Below, piece by piece: positions 27,193 to 34,916 of a stretch of 64,000 nt of DNA. A program made the position numbers and the translations under genes. The first letter of the stretch is position 1, and every line of letters begins with the position of its first letter. This DNA is from Prolixibacteraceae bacterium (GTDB lineage: Bacteria; Bacteroidota; Bacteroidia; Bacteroidales; Prolixibacteraceae). The notes beneath the pieces were generated by a model. The model searched no databases and was not told the DNA's origin. It was given only the letters and a program-made list of their open reading frames with translations. The stretch is from positions 253,749-317,748 of the forward strand of contig DOAQ01000037.1 of assembly GCA_003506435.1 (NCBI GenBank). The letters run 5' to 3'.

Positions 27193-28530
27193 CTATTTAG
27201 ATTTGTCGACAACATTCTCTTCCGGATGTCCGCTCATTTCATTATTGATTATTTGAACCCGGGATACACCGGGACTGAGCACGATCGCGTTCTTTTGTAA
27301 CCGGGAATCTTCTTGTCGGGTCTCCCTGATAATATTGTTCCCGATGAGAATATCATGGGTAATTCCGGAAATAAAAATGCCATACCCCCTGTCAGTATGA
27401 CCCGGCAGCCCATTGTTTTCAATCGTATTTCCTTTTATCACGTTATTATGCGCTCCATTAGCCTCTGTTTTCGTCCTGAAATGAATGCCCGATATGGCGT
27501 TTTCGTGAATATGGTTACCTTCAATAATATTGTTTGTATCCTTATGGCCTATCGAAATACCGTTGCGTTTCCCAATTTTCCGGGTACCGTTATGGTGGAC
27601 ATCGTTCTCAATAAAAAAGCTATTTTTTACACCCCAGCAGATATATATCCCATCAGACCCATTATGATGAAAGTGGCAGTTTTTTACAGTTACAGAAGTG
27701 CTATGACTACCGGGATGAATTCCATGATACGTATTATCCGATGACTCACAGTTTTCTACAGTGATATTAAACGATGCGTCGGCAATCAGGATACCATCAC
27801 CTTGGGTATTACTGACTTTCACATTTCGTATGACTGAGTTTTTACATGTCCCAAAAAATATCCCTGCTGTCCGTACATTTTGCCAGCCCGGGTCTTCTTT
27901 TGTGAAAGAATTAATGGTCAACCCGTCAACAATGACATTCTCTATACGGTTGCCCAATAACATGGGAAAGACATTGGCCACCAGCCCGTCATATCCTCCT
28001 TTTCCCTGGCTATCCAGGATTGCAGTAAAATCGAAAGGGATATAATCATTCACATAAAGTTTCCCGTTTTCAATACCTGCAATGGTAAGTGGGGCCGTAA
28101 TCATAGCATTCATCAGGTTGTTACTGCGGCAAACAATGCCCATCCCAACTTTAAAGAGAGAAGGATCAGCCGGGATTATTTGTTTCTCAAAAACATCAGC
28201 ATCGACCAACAGCTTACTTGACACTGCGGGGCAACGCTTCAGAATGGTGCTTTCCCTATCTCCTATGATATTTACATTCGATCGTAAATAAACCGAATTA
28301 TATAAGGTATACTCACCCGGAAGTATTTTCACAGTCCCGCCACCCCTGTAAAAAAGCAGGTCGACGGCTGCCTGTATCGCCATATTATCGGAACCATTAA
28401 TATCTGCATCTCTTAATCCAACAGTGACAATCTGCTGTGTGAAATTATCTGCCTTTTCTTTTCCATTGAATGCAACAGATTGTACAACAAGGCATGTAAA
28501 TAAAATAATTACAGAAATTCGCATTTTCAT
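27193..28530 (-). CDS. Right-handed parallel beta-helix protein (pectin-lyase fold)
   Basis: The start at 28530 gives a standard signal peptide (MKMRISVIILFTCLVVQSVA); the frame extends a little further upstream through a TTG at 28560, overlapping the preceding gene. The 445-residue protein opens with a pectate-lyase-3-like cap (AVDLLFYRGGGTVKILPGEY) and then has at least seven beta-helix coils with Asn ladders, such as NSVIRNVKV, NITVENCESSDN, SVTVKNCHFHHN and NIIEGNHIHENA. The fold serves polysaccharide lyases, GH28-type hydrolases and epimerases. No GH28 catalytic Asp set was recognised, so a lyase or other beta-helix glycosidase remains open. Confidence 0.82.
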   Translation of the reverse strand: MKMRISVIILFTCLVVQSVAFNGKEKADNFTQQIVTVGLRDADINGSDNMAIQAAVDLLFYRGGGTVKILPGEYTLYNSVYLRSNVNIIGDRESTILKRCPAVSSKLLVDADVFEKQIIPADPSLFKVGMGIVCRSNNLMNAMITAPLTIAGIENGKLYVNDYIPFDFTAILDSQGKGGYDGLVANVFPMLLGNRIENVIVDGLTINSFTKEDPGWQNVRTAGIFFGTCKNSVIRNVKVSNTQGDGILIADASFNITVENCESSDNTYHGIHPGSHSTSVTVKNCHFHHNGSDGIYICWGVKNSFFIENDVHHNGTRKIGKRNGISIGHKDTNNIIEGNHIHENAISGIHFRTKTEANGAHNNVIKGNTIENNGLPGHTDRGYGIFISGITHDILIGNNIIRETRQEDSRLQKNAIVLSPGVSRVQIINNEMSGHPEENVVDKSK

Positions 28531-28556
28531 TTTATTTGATTTTAGTATGATCATGG

Positions 28557-29456
28557 TCAAATGGCATTTTGATAGGCCAGGAACAATGCACGGTAATATT
28601 TCATAAATCGGATCGGATCTTCACTTTTATCAACTTCTGCAAGACAATATCCTTTATAATTCATATCTGACAATTTTTTGAATAATAAACGGAAAGGATA
28701 TTCGGGTGTCCATAACTCATGCATGTGAACTCCCCGGATACGGTCTTTCAACAGATTGAAATTATATTCAAACCCTCCGCCTTGTGTATCTGCGGGGTTG
28801 CAGTTCCAGTTTATATAAACATACGGATTTTGCGAATAGTCGATAATTTTTTTCATTACACCAGGCGAATCTGTACCTACCCCGTGTACGCATACCCTGA
28901 TTTCCACCCCATGATCATGGCCAAACTGGCTTACTTCAGCCAGAGATTTACCAATCTGTTCGAAAGTTTTTTCTTCGGGAACATCTTTCGGAATTGTATT
29001 GGGGAATACCCGGATTGCTTTAGCTCCTACATCCTTTGCAAGCAAAACATATTCTTTGGTGCCTTCAATATTTTTTTTCAGTTCTGCCTGGTCGGGAAAA
29101 TGGTAACAATAAGCGCTGGCAAGGGAAATGGTTTCAAGTGGCGAATCTTCAAACCGTTTTTTTACTGTTGCCCGCTCTGAAGCAGACAGAGTAAGTTCGA
29201 TCCCGTGGGCATGAGTAGTGCGGAGCTCAACCGACTGATAACCTGTTTCTGTACAATTCTTAATGATGGTTTCGATACTCCAATCTTTGGCAAGCGTATA
29301 GGTCATTATACCTATCTTTAAAGGGTTCTGGTTTACCAATAAAGTCTTGTCTTTATTGTGTCCATTCGCAACTCCGGCACACCCTGGCAGTATAGCCGCT
29401 GTTGTCGAAATTGCCGCTGTTTGTAAAAAATTTCTTCTTGAAAAATGTTTGTTCAT
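28557..29456 (-). CDS. Tat-exported sugar isomerase-like TIM barrel with altered metal site
   Basis: The 299-residue protein carries a twin-arginine motif (SRRNFLQ, residues 6-12) and a lipobox-like LPGC (Cys26), so it may be a Tat lipoprotein. It is a paralogue of the protein at 3037-3921: both share VELRT, HGxE, KNIEGTKEY, PNTxPK and WNCN. Two ligands of that protein appear lost. Its RVEAHG Glu is Cys189 here (RVCVHG), and its NCND Asp is Pro221 (NCNP), with an Asp two residues later. His246 (HMHEL) and Glu274 (LAEVD) remain. It is the first gene after the conserved 70-base intergenic element, so it probably leads a transcript. It may be a non-metal subunit or work by another mechanism. Confidence 0.85.
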   Translation of the reverse strand: MNKHFSRRNFLQTAAISTTAAILPGCAGVANGHNKDKTLLVNQNPLKIGIMTYTLAKDWSIETIIKNCTETGYQSVELRTTHAHGIELTLSASERATVKKRFEDSPLETISLASAYCYHFPDQAELKKNIEGTKEYVLLAKDVGAKAIRVFPNTIPKDVPEEKTFEQIGKSLAEVSQFGHDHGVEIRVCVHGVGTDSPGVMKKIIDYSQNPYVYINWNCNPADTQGGGFEYNFNLLKDRIRGVHMHELWTPEYPFRLLFKKLSDMNYKGYCLAEVDKSEDPIRFMKYYRALFLAYQNAI

Positions 29457-29540
29457 AAGATCAAAAAATTAATTAGCTATAAAAGATGTTATCGACTCTT
29501 TTTATTCCCTGACAAAAAGCTTAACCATTCACATACAGAA

Positions 29541-29610
29541 CAATATTAAGTTGCCAGCCTATCTATATCAATGTCAGAAGACGCAAATACCATATCTAAA
29601 TCAGCAATTG
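29541..29610 (-). promoter_or_regulatory. 70-bp intergenic element, copy A, upstream of the TIM-barrel gene
   Basis: This block lies in the 184-base gap ahead of the gene starting at 29456. It matches 53658-53727 at 58 of 70 positions without gaps. Two identical runs are CAATATTAAGTT and CTATATCAATGTCAGAA (plus-strand reading), separated by a variable 10-base spacer of equal length in both copies. Both copies have the same orientation relative to a downstream gene that heads a cluster (85 bases here, 75 bases in the other). A shared operator or activator site is the likely role. No exact TAnnTTTG box was found between it and the start codon here. Confidence 0.7.
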
Positions 29611-29640
29611 GCTATATATCGAGATATTGTAGGATATACA

Positions 29641-32424
29641 TCAATTTTTAATTCCAAAAGAATAAGTGCCCGAACCGAATCGGTAGATCTTTCTCCCTTT
29701 TTCATCTCCCGTAAATTTGATATTAGTTGATAAACCAATATCCTTTCCACTTTCTTTGATGACTGAATTAGGCGATACAGGAATAATAATCTTCGCGGTA
29801 GTGTTGACCGGGATGGTAACATCCAGCAATAATTGATCATCCCGTTTATGCCATTCACATCTGATCGGACCATAAGGCGATTGGTAGCTTGCCTTTGCAA
29901 AAGTAATGTCACCAACGATCTCCGGCTGAATGACTATTTCCCTGAACCCAACAGAATTTTCTTCCTGCCTGATACCGCCAAGTCCGGCATAGAACCATTC
30001 CATCAGATGCCCCAGCATCAGATGGTTGTTTGAAACAGATTCCAATGCAGCCCATGATTCGGTAAGCGCTGTAGCCCCTTTCTTTAGTTGGAACCCATAA
30101 CCAGGCACATCATCCCGGGCATTCATCTCATAAAGAAGCTGCGATTGCGCCCCTTCGGTCAATACAGTAACGAGGAAATGGAAGCCAATATCACCCGCTG
30201 TCAGAGCTTTCCCATTGGCCCGGATAGAATCTGTCAGGTTTGTCATGACTTTTTGTTTACTATCCTCATCCACCAGCCCAACACACCAAGGCATGGCCAT
30301 GGCAGTCTGGCTCCCGGTCGAATAAGTTCCGTTTTCAGGATTAAAGAATTTCTCATTAAAAGCCTTCTTTACCTCTGCTGCCCAGGAGGCATAATAATCC
30401 TTCTCGGTTTGTTTTCTCAGGATTCCAGCTATTTTTGACAATAAAGCCAGATCATAATAATAAATGGCGGTTGCTGTAACCGGAATTGGAGTAAGCTGTG
30501 AAGGGCCTGGTTCTTCCGGCCCCAGGTCAAACCAGTCGCCAAGACCGTAAGACAAAATATGATTGTCTGATTTACCCTTCAGATAGTCAACATACTGGCA
30601 CATCATAGGCCAGGCTTCATTCAGAACGGTTGTATCACCATACCACTTGTACACCAGCCACGGGAGGATTACAGAAGCGCTTCCCCACTCAGGTGAATCC
30701 CTGAACCCTCCGGATGATTGTCTGTATTCAGGCACGAAATCGGGAACCAATCCCTCACCGGTTTGCGCTTCTTCCATATCCCGGATCACCTTGTTGAATA
30801 AATGATATAAATCGAAATTATAGAGCATCGAGCCAGCCATTAAATATGTTTGCTCAAGCCAGCCATGTTTTTCCCTATGGGGACAATCCGTTAAAACACT
30901 CTGAAAGTTGCTCTTTATAGCCCATTGAATCAAGTCATCTGTCTTGTTGAAAAGTTCATTTGAACACTCAAAACTTCCGGTAGCAGGAGATGAATTTCGA
31001 TTATGTAACATTTTCAAATCAACGATCTGAGGCAGCCCGTTATCTTTTGAGTATGAATCGGGAACAGCACCTTCCACCTGAATATACCTGAACCCATAAT
31101 AGGTAAACCGGGGAGACCAGTTTTCTATTCCCTCACCTTTCAGGGTATATGTGAAATAATATGGTTCTCCGCTGGCCTTTTGGTTGGCAAAGCTGTCTTT
31201 TGTAATAAGCTCTGCCGGAATCAAACGGATTTGCTGGCCTTTTTTTCCTTTTACTTTCAGATTAATGACACCGGAAGCATTTTGCCCAAAGTCGTATAAA
31301 AATGAACTGTCAGATAATGGTTTAATTTGTTTTACACTTATTTTCTCCATAACTGTTACAGGATAATCCTTTTCTGCCATAAGGCTTCCGGACGGGGCTT
31401 TGACGTATATTGCATTTCCCCAGTTGGAGTCATTAAATCCAGGCTGGTTCCAACCTTTTTGTTCCAGACAGGCATCATAATCTTCACCTCCATAAATACT
31501 TGAATATGTTATGGGAGACGGAGTACATTTCCAACTTTGATCAGTAATAATAGTTTCAACTGAGCCATCGGAATATTTCAGCCTGAGTTGACTAATCAGT
31601 GATGGTTCTCCATACGCATTAACAAATTTTACATAGCGTTCCTGGTTTATATAGTAAAATCCATTTCCAACTATAACACCTATCGCATTGGCCCCCTGTT
31701 TCAATAATTTTGTTACATCATAACAGTTGTATAATATCGACCTATCATAATTCGTCCATCCGGGAGATAAAAAGCTTGTTCCAACCTTAACCTCATTGAT
31801 CGTACATTCGTATTGGCCAAGACCACTTATAAATAATACTGCCTCATCGAGCTCTTTTTTTACCCCAAATTCTTTCCTGAAATATGGAACAACTGCCCGT
31901 TCTTTTGCTTTGTTTCCGATTCCGGGATTGTTCCCGCTTTTAAATCCGGGAACCAGCCTAATCGAATCAGGTAACTGCCGATACCCAATCCATTTTGCGC
32001 CTTGCCAGTCAGCAGGTTCCGGCAAACCCATCTGCCACATTCCCGAGATACTCCAGTCTGACTCATTTTCATTTTTATCCCAGATTTTAACTTTCCAGTA
32101 ATATTTTTTTGCCGTCTCTAAATTATTTCCATTGAATGAAACTAATACAGACTGTCCGGATTCAACTTTCCCTGAATCCCAGATATCTCCTTCATTATCT
32201 TTCAGGCCTTCCCTATTACTTGCAACCAGTATCCGGTATGCTGTTTGTAACTGGTTTCGTTCCCTGCTTTCCAGTATCCAGCTAAACCGGGGAGTGGGTG
32301 TTTCAATACCAAGCGGGTTAACTTTGTTCTCACAATACAGATTTTTAATCTGCAAAACCTTCTGTCCACATGCTGATAACGCGATCAATATGCAGAAAAT
32401 CAACAGCCGGATTAGTTTTTTCAT
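29641..32424 (-). CDS. GH78 alpha-L-rhamnosidase lipoprotein
   Basis: The start at 32424 (MKKLIRLL) gives a lipoprotein signal ending LSAC; an ATG 21 bases upstream would lengthen it needlessly. The 927-residue protein has the Bac_rhamnosid order: an N-terminal Ig-like domain (RFSWIL, TAYRILVAS), the beta-sandwich with KYYWKVKIWD, the D-type jelly roll (AVLFISGLGQYE, LSPGWTNYDR), then the (alpha/alpha)6 barrel with DCPHREKHGWLEQ, which includes the general-acid region, and a C-terminal sandwich. It hydrolyses terminal alpha-L-rhamnosides. It follows the Tat flavoprotein gene by 54 bases and ends just before the 70-base element. Confidence 0.93.
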   Translation of the reverse strand: MKKLIRLLIFCILIALSACGQKVLQIKNLYCENKVNPLGIETPTPRFSWILESRERNQLQTAYRILVASNREGLKDNEGDIWDSGKVESGQSVLVSFNGNNLETAKKYYWKVKIWDKNENESDWSISGMWQMGLPEPADWQGAKWIGYRQLPDSIRLVPGFKSGNNPGIGNKAKERAVVPYFRKEFGVKKELDEAVLFISGLGQYECTINEVKVGTSFLSPGWTNYDRSILYNCYDVTKLLKQGANAIGVIVGNGFYYINQERYVKFVNAYGEPSLISQLRLKYSDGSVETIITDQSWKCTPSPITYSSIYGGEDYDACLEQKGWNQPGFNDSNWGNAIYVKAPSGSLMAEKDYPVTVMEKISVKQIKPLSDSSFLYDFGQNASGVINLKVKGKKGQQIRLIPAELITKDSFANQKASGEPYYFTYTLKGEGIENWSPRFTYYGFRYIQVEGAVPDSYSKDNGLPQIVDLKMLHNRNSSPATGSFECSNELFNKTDDLIQWAIKSNFQSVLTDCPHREKHGWLEQTYLMAGSMLYNFDLYHLFNKVIRDMEEAQTGEGLVPDFVPEYRQSSGGFRDSPEWGSASVILPWLVYKWYGDTTVLNEAWPMMCQYVDYLKGKSDNHILSYGLGDWFDLGPEEPGPSQLTPIPVTATAIYYYDLALLSKIAGILRKQTEKDYYASWAAEVKKAFNEKFFNPENGTYSTGSQTAMAMPWCVGLVDEDSKQKVMTNLTDSIRANGKALTAGDIGFHFLVTVLTEGAQSQLLYEMNARDDVPGYGFQLKKGATALTESWAALESVSNNHLMLGHLMEWFYAGLGGIRQEENSVGFREIVIQPEIVGDITFAKASYQSPYGPIRCEWHKRDDQLLLDVTIPVNTTAKIIIPVSPNSVIKESGKDIGLSTNIKFTGDEKGRKIYRFGSGTYSFGIKN

Positions 32425-32478
32425 TTTTTTGAGATATGACTCCATACTTCACTAATTAAAAAGCTCTCATTCGTTGAG

Positions 32479-33810
32479 CTATCCCCATTCTTTTCTTTGT
32501 TTTTCTACCATTTCCCTTACTTTTACCCCGTCTAATTCACCGGGATGGATTCCCTTTTCTACAGCCATAACCGCTGCAACTCCTGCCGCTTCTCCGATTG
32601 GTACAGAATCACCGGTTACCCTATAACTTGCATGGGCATCAAAGGACCCGGAAATACAGCGTCCCGCCATCAGGAGATTTCTGCAATCGCGTGCCTGGAG
32701 ACTTCTGAAAGGTACCTGATACGGTTGGGTCTTTACATTATAAAGCCCCATTCCTTCTTCCTTTTTCGGATGATGAACATCAATACCAAATTCTACGTCA
32801 CAAATACCATCCTCGAATTTCCGCCCATTTTCCATGTCATCCATTGTCAGGTAGTATTTACCAATAATCCTGCGTCCTTCCCGTATTCCAATACAGGGAG
32901 ATGTCGCGGCTAAAAAAATATCTTTAAAATATTCACCTCCATGCTTTTTTAATACATCTATTACATATTGGACCTGCCTGCGTCCTTCAAGTTCGGCTTT
33001 CGTTAGACTATCGGTATCGGTCCCATCCAATCCATAAACATGAGACGGCATCAGATAGGCCATACCAGGCATCCCGTCCTGCCTGAAAAGTAAAATTCCT
33101 TCATACGGTATCTGTATCCCAGCTTCCCGGAAAATCTTTTTCATCTCTGCATTCATCGCCTGTACATCTTTCAGTCCCCCTATAAGTCCATACGTTGTAC
33201 CAGGCTGCATAGCGCCATCGGATTCCCTGCCTTTATGAAATTCACACTTTGCAAGCGCTCCTACATCGCCGTCCCCGGTGCAGTCGATAAATACTTTTCC
33301 TCGCCAGTATTCATAACCACTTTTTGAAGCAGTAACGAGTGATTGAATGGTATTGTCTTTCTTCCCGACCCCTGAAACAAATGTATGCAACCGTAGTTTC
33401 ACACCTGAATTACCCAGCATATCATCAAGGAGCAGTTTCATTGCTTCCACATTATACACAAATTTGTTCCAGTCTTTTCTGAAATCTCCGGCATGACCAT
33501 CTTTCCTCAGCTTTGTCTCAATATATTTCATTAACCCTGTTTTATTCTGATGGTCGATAATAACAGACAAAGCGCCCATAGTCCATACACCTCCGAAACA
33601 GGGATACTGCTCAATTAAAGCCACATCGGCTCCCAATTTTGCAGCAGCAAGCGCTGCTGAACATCCTGCAGGCCCCCCACCTGCAATGACAATGTCATGA
33701 TAGTGCACTTTCCCTTTGTCTGCAGTTTTTTCTGCACCAATGGCATTTACAGACACAATCGATCCCATAGTTCCAGCCGCGCCTACCTGCAAAAATTTTC
33801 TTCTTTCCAT
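32479..33810 (-). CDS. Tat-exported FAD-dependent oxidoreductase (FAD_oxidored family)
   Basis: The 443-residue protein begins MERRKFLQVG, a twin-arginine signal at residues 3-8. The FAD-binding Rossmann motif is DIVIAGGGPAGCSAAL (39-54) with the ribose-binding Glu at 67 (ALIEQYPCFGG), and a second FAD contact lies in FIDCTGDGDVGALA. The C-terminal region has RNLLMAGRCISGSFDAH, typical of this family. Substrates of the family are mostly unknown, though many members sit in sugar-degradation loci. Together with the two Gfo/Idh/MocA proteins it adds a third exported redox enzyme to the window. Confidence 0.88.
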   Translation of the reverse strand: MERRKFLQVGAAGTMGSIVSVNAIGAEKTADKGKVHYHDIVIAGGGPAGCSAALAAAKLGADVALIEQYPCFGGVWTMGALSVIIDHQNKTGLMKYIETKLRKDGHAGDFRKDWNKFVYNVEAMKLLLDDMLGNSGVKLRLHTFVSGVGKKDNTIQSLVTASKSGYEYWRGKVFIDCTGDGDVGALAKCEFHKGRESDGAMQPGTTYGLIGGLKDVQAMNAEMKKIFREAGIQIPYEGILLFRQDGMPGMAYLMPSHVYGLDGTDTDSLTKAELEGRRQVQYVIDVLKKHGGEYFKDIFLAATSPCIGIREGRRIIGKYYLTMDDMENGRKFEDGICDVEFGIDVHHPKKEEGMGLYNVKTQPYQVPFRSLQARDCRNLLMAGRCISGSFDAHASYRVTGDSVPIGEAAGVAAVMAVEKGIHPGELDGVKVREMVEKQRKEWG

Positions 33811-33865
33811 TTCAAAGCCTTTTGAATACTTTTATCATTCCTGGTGAAATTCTTCACAGAGACAA

Positions 33866-34858
33866 TTACCCGGCGTTTTTTTTCTGATTCAATTCTTTCG
33901 AATAATGAAATATTGCAGGAAGGCCTCCTGTATGTAAAAACAGAACATTAGAGTTTGGTTTTAGTTCTTTTCGATCCATCAAATCCATCATGCCGTAGAA
34001 AGCCCTCGCAGTATACACCGGGTCGAGCAATATCCCCTCAGCTTCTGCCAGTACTTTGATCGCTTTCAGTTCGTTACCAGTGATAACTCCATACCCGGCT
34101 TTGTCATATCCCCGAAGAAGCTCAATACCCGGCACCTCTTTTATGTTCTTTATTCCATACATGCCCATTACTGAACGGTAAAGATCAGCTATAATAGTTT
34201 CCAGGCTATGCCCATTGGTTTCGTCCTTATCAATGCTGATTCCGATCAACTTACTATTCAACTGATGCAATTCACGACCAGCCAGTAATCCTGCATGAGT
34301 ACCTCCCGAACTGGATGCAAAAACAATATAATCCATCCACTGTCCGGTTTCTTTCATCTGAGACTTCATTTCAAGCATGGCATCGGAATATCCCAGTGCA
34401 CCTATTTCAGTGGATCCTCCGTATGGAATCAAATACGGATTAGCGCCTTCCTTTCGAATCTGTTCAGCTATTAACTGCATATCTTCACCTTTCCTGTTGT
34501 CACCTGTAAAATGAATCTTCGCACCAAACAAACCCGAAAGCAAAAGATTTCCTTCGTGTTGTTCAGGTTCCTGTCCTCCCAACACCAAATGACATTTTAA
34601 CCCGACTTTAGCACAGGCAGCAGCAGTCAGACGACAGTGGTTTGATTGCTGAGCTCCGGCTGTGATCACAGTATCATGCCCCTTTTCCAAAGCATCCTGA
34701 AGCAGATACTCCAATTTCCGTACTTTATTTCCTCCTGTTGCCAATCCATTCAGGTCATCCCGTTTGATAAACACCCTGTAGCCGCTGAACATTTTCGACA
34801 AAGTCTTCAACTCATGCATGGGGGTAGGGAAAAATCCCAACGTCATTTTTTTCTTCAT
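33866..34858 (-). CDS. PLP enzyme of the ACC deaminase/D-cysteine desulfhydrase family
   Basis: The 330-residue protein has no signal peptide, so it should be cytoplasmic, unlike nearly all of its neighbours. It has the fold-type II PLP features: FIKRDDLNGLATGGNKVRK (30-48) with the Schiff-base Lys45, AGAQQSNHCRLTA (67-79), the phosphate-binding SSSGGTHAGL, and HTGGLPAIF at the end. Both ACC deaminase and D-cysteine desulfhydrase share these motifs; D-cysteine desulfhydrase is the more common bacterial activity. Its link to glycan use is unclear. It sits 55 bases upstream of the flavoprotein gene on the same strand. Confidence 0.87.
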   Translation of the reverse strand: MKKKMTLGFFPTPMHELKTLSKMFSGYRVFIKRDDLNGLATGGNKVRKLEYLLQDALEKGHDTVITAGAQQSNHCRLTAAACAKVGLKCHLVLGGQEPEQHEGNLLLSGLFGAKIHFTGDNRKGEDMQLIAEQIRKEGANPYLIPYGGSTEIGALGYSDAMLEMKSQMKETGQWMDYIVFASSSGGTHAGLLAGRELHQLNSKLIGISIDKDETNGHSLETIIADLYRSVMGMYGIKNIKEVPGIELLRGYDKAGYGVITGNELKAIKVLAEAEGILLDPVYTARAFYGMMDLMDRKELKPNSNVLFLHTGGLPAIFHYSKELNQKKNAG

Positions 34859-34916
34859 GTTTTTAATTTTTTAAATCCAGTTAAATCTATAACTATCAGA
34901 TTATGTTTTAGCTAAT

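Noticed and set aside
28719..29180. Open frame of 153 codons on the plus strand
   Set aside because: It is antisense to the conserved core of the TIM-barrel gene and shows no recognisable domain.
32453..32481. Hairpin AGCTC/GAGCT with a short T-run after the flavoprotein gene
   Set aside because: The stem has only five pairs, overlaps the stop codon and is followed by four T residues, too weak to call a terminator.
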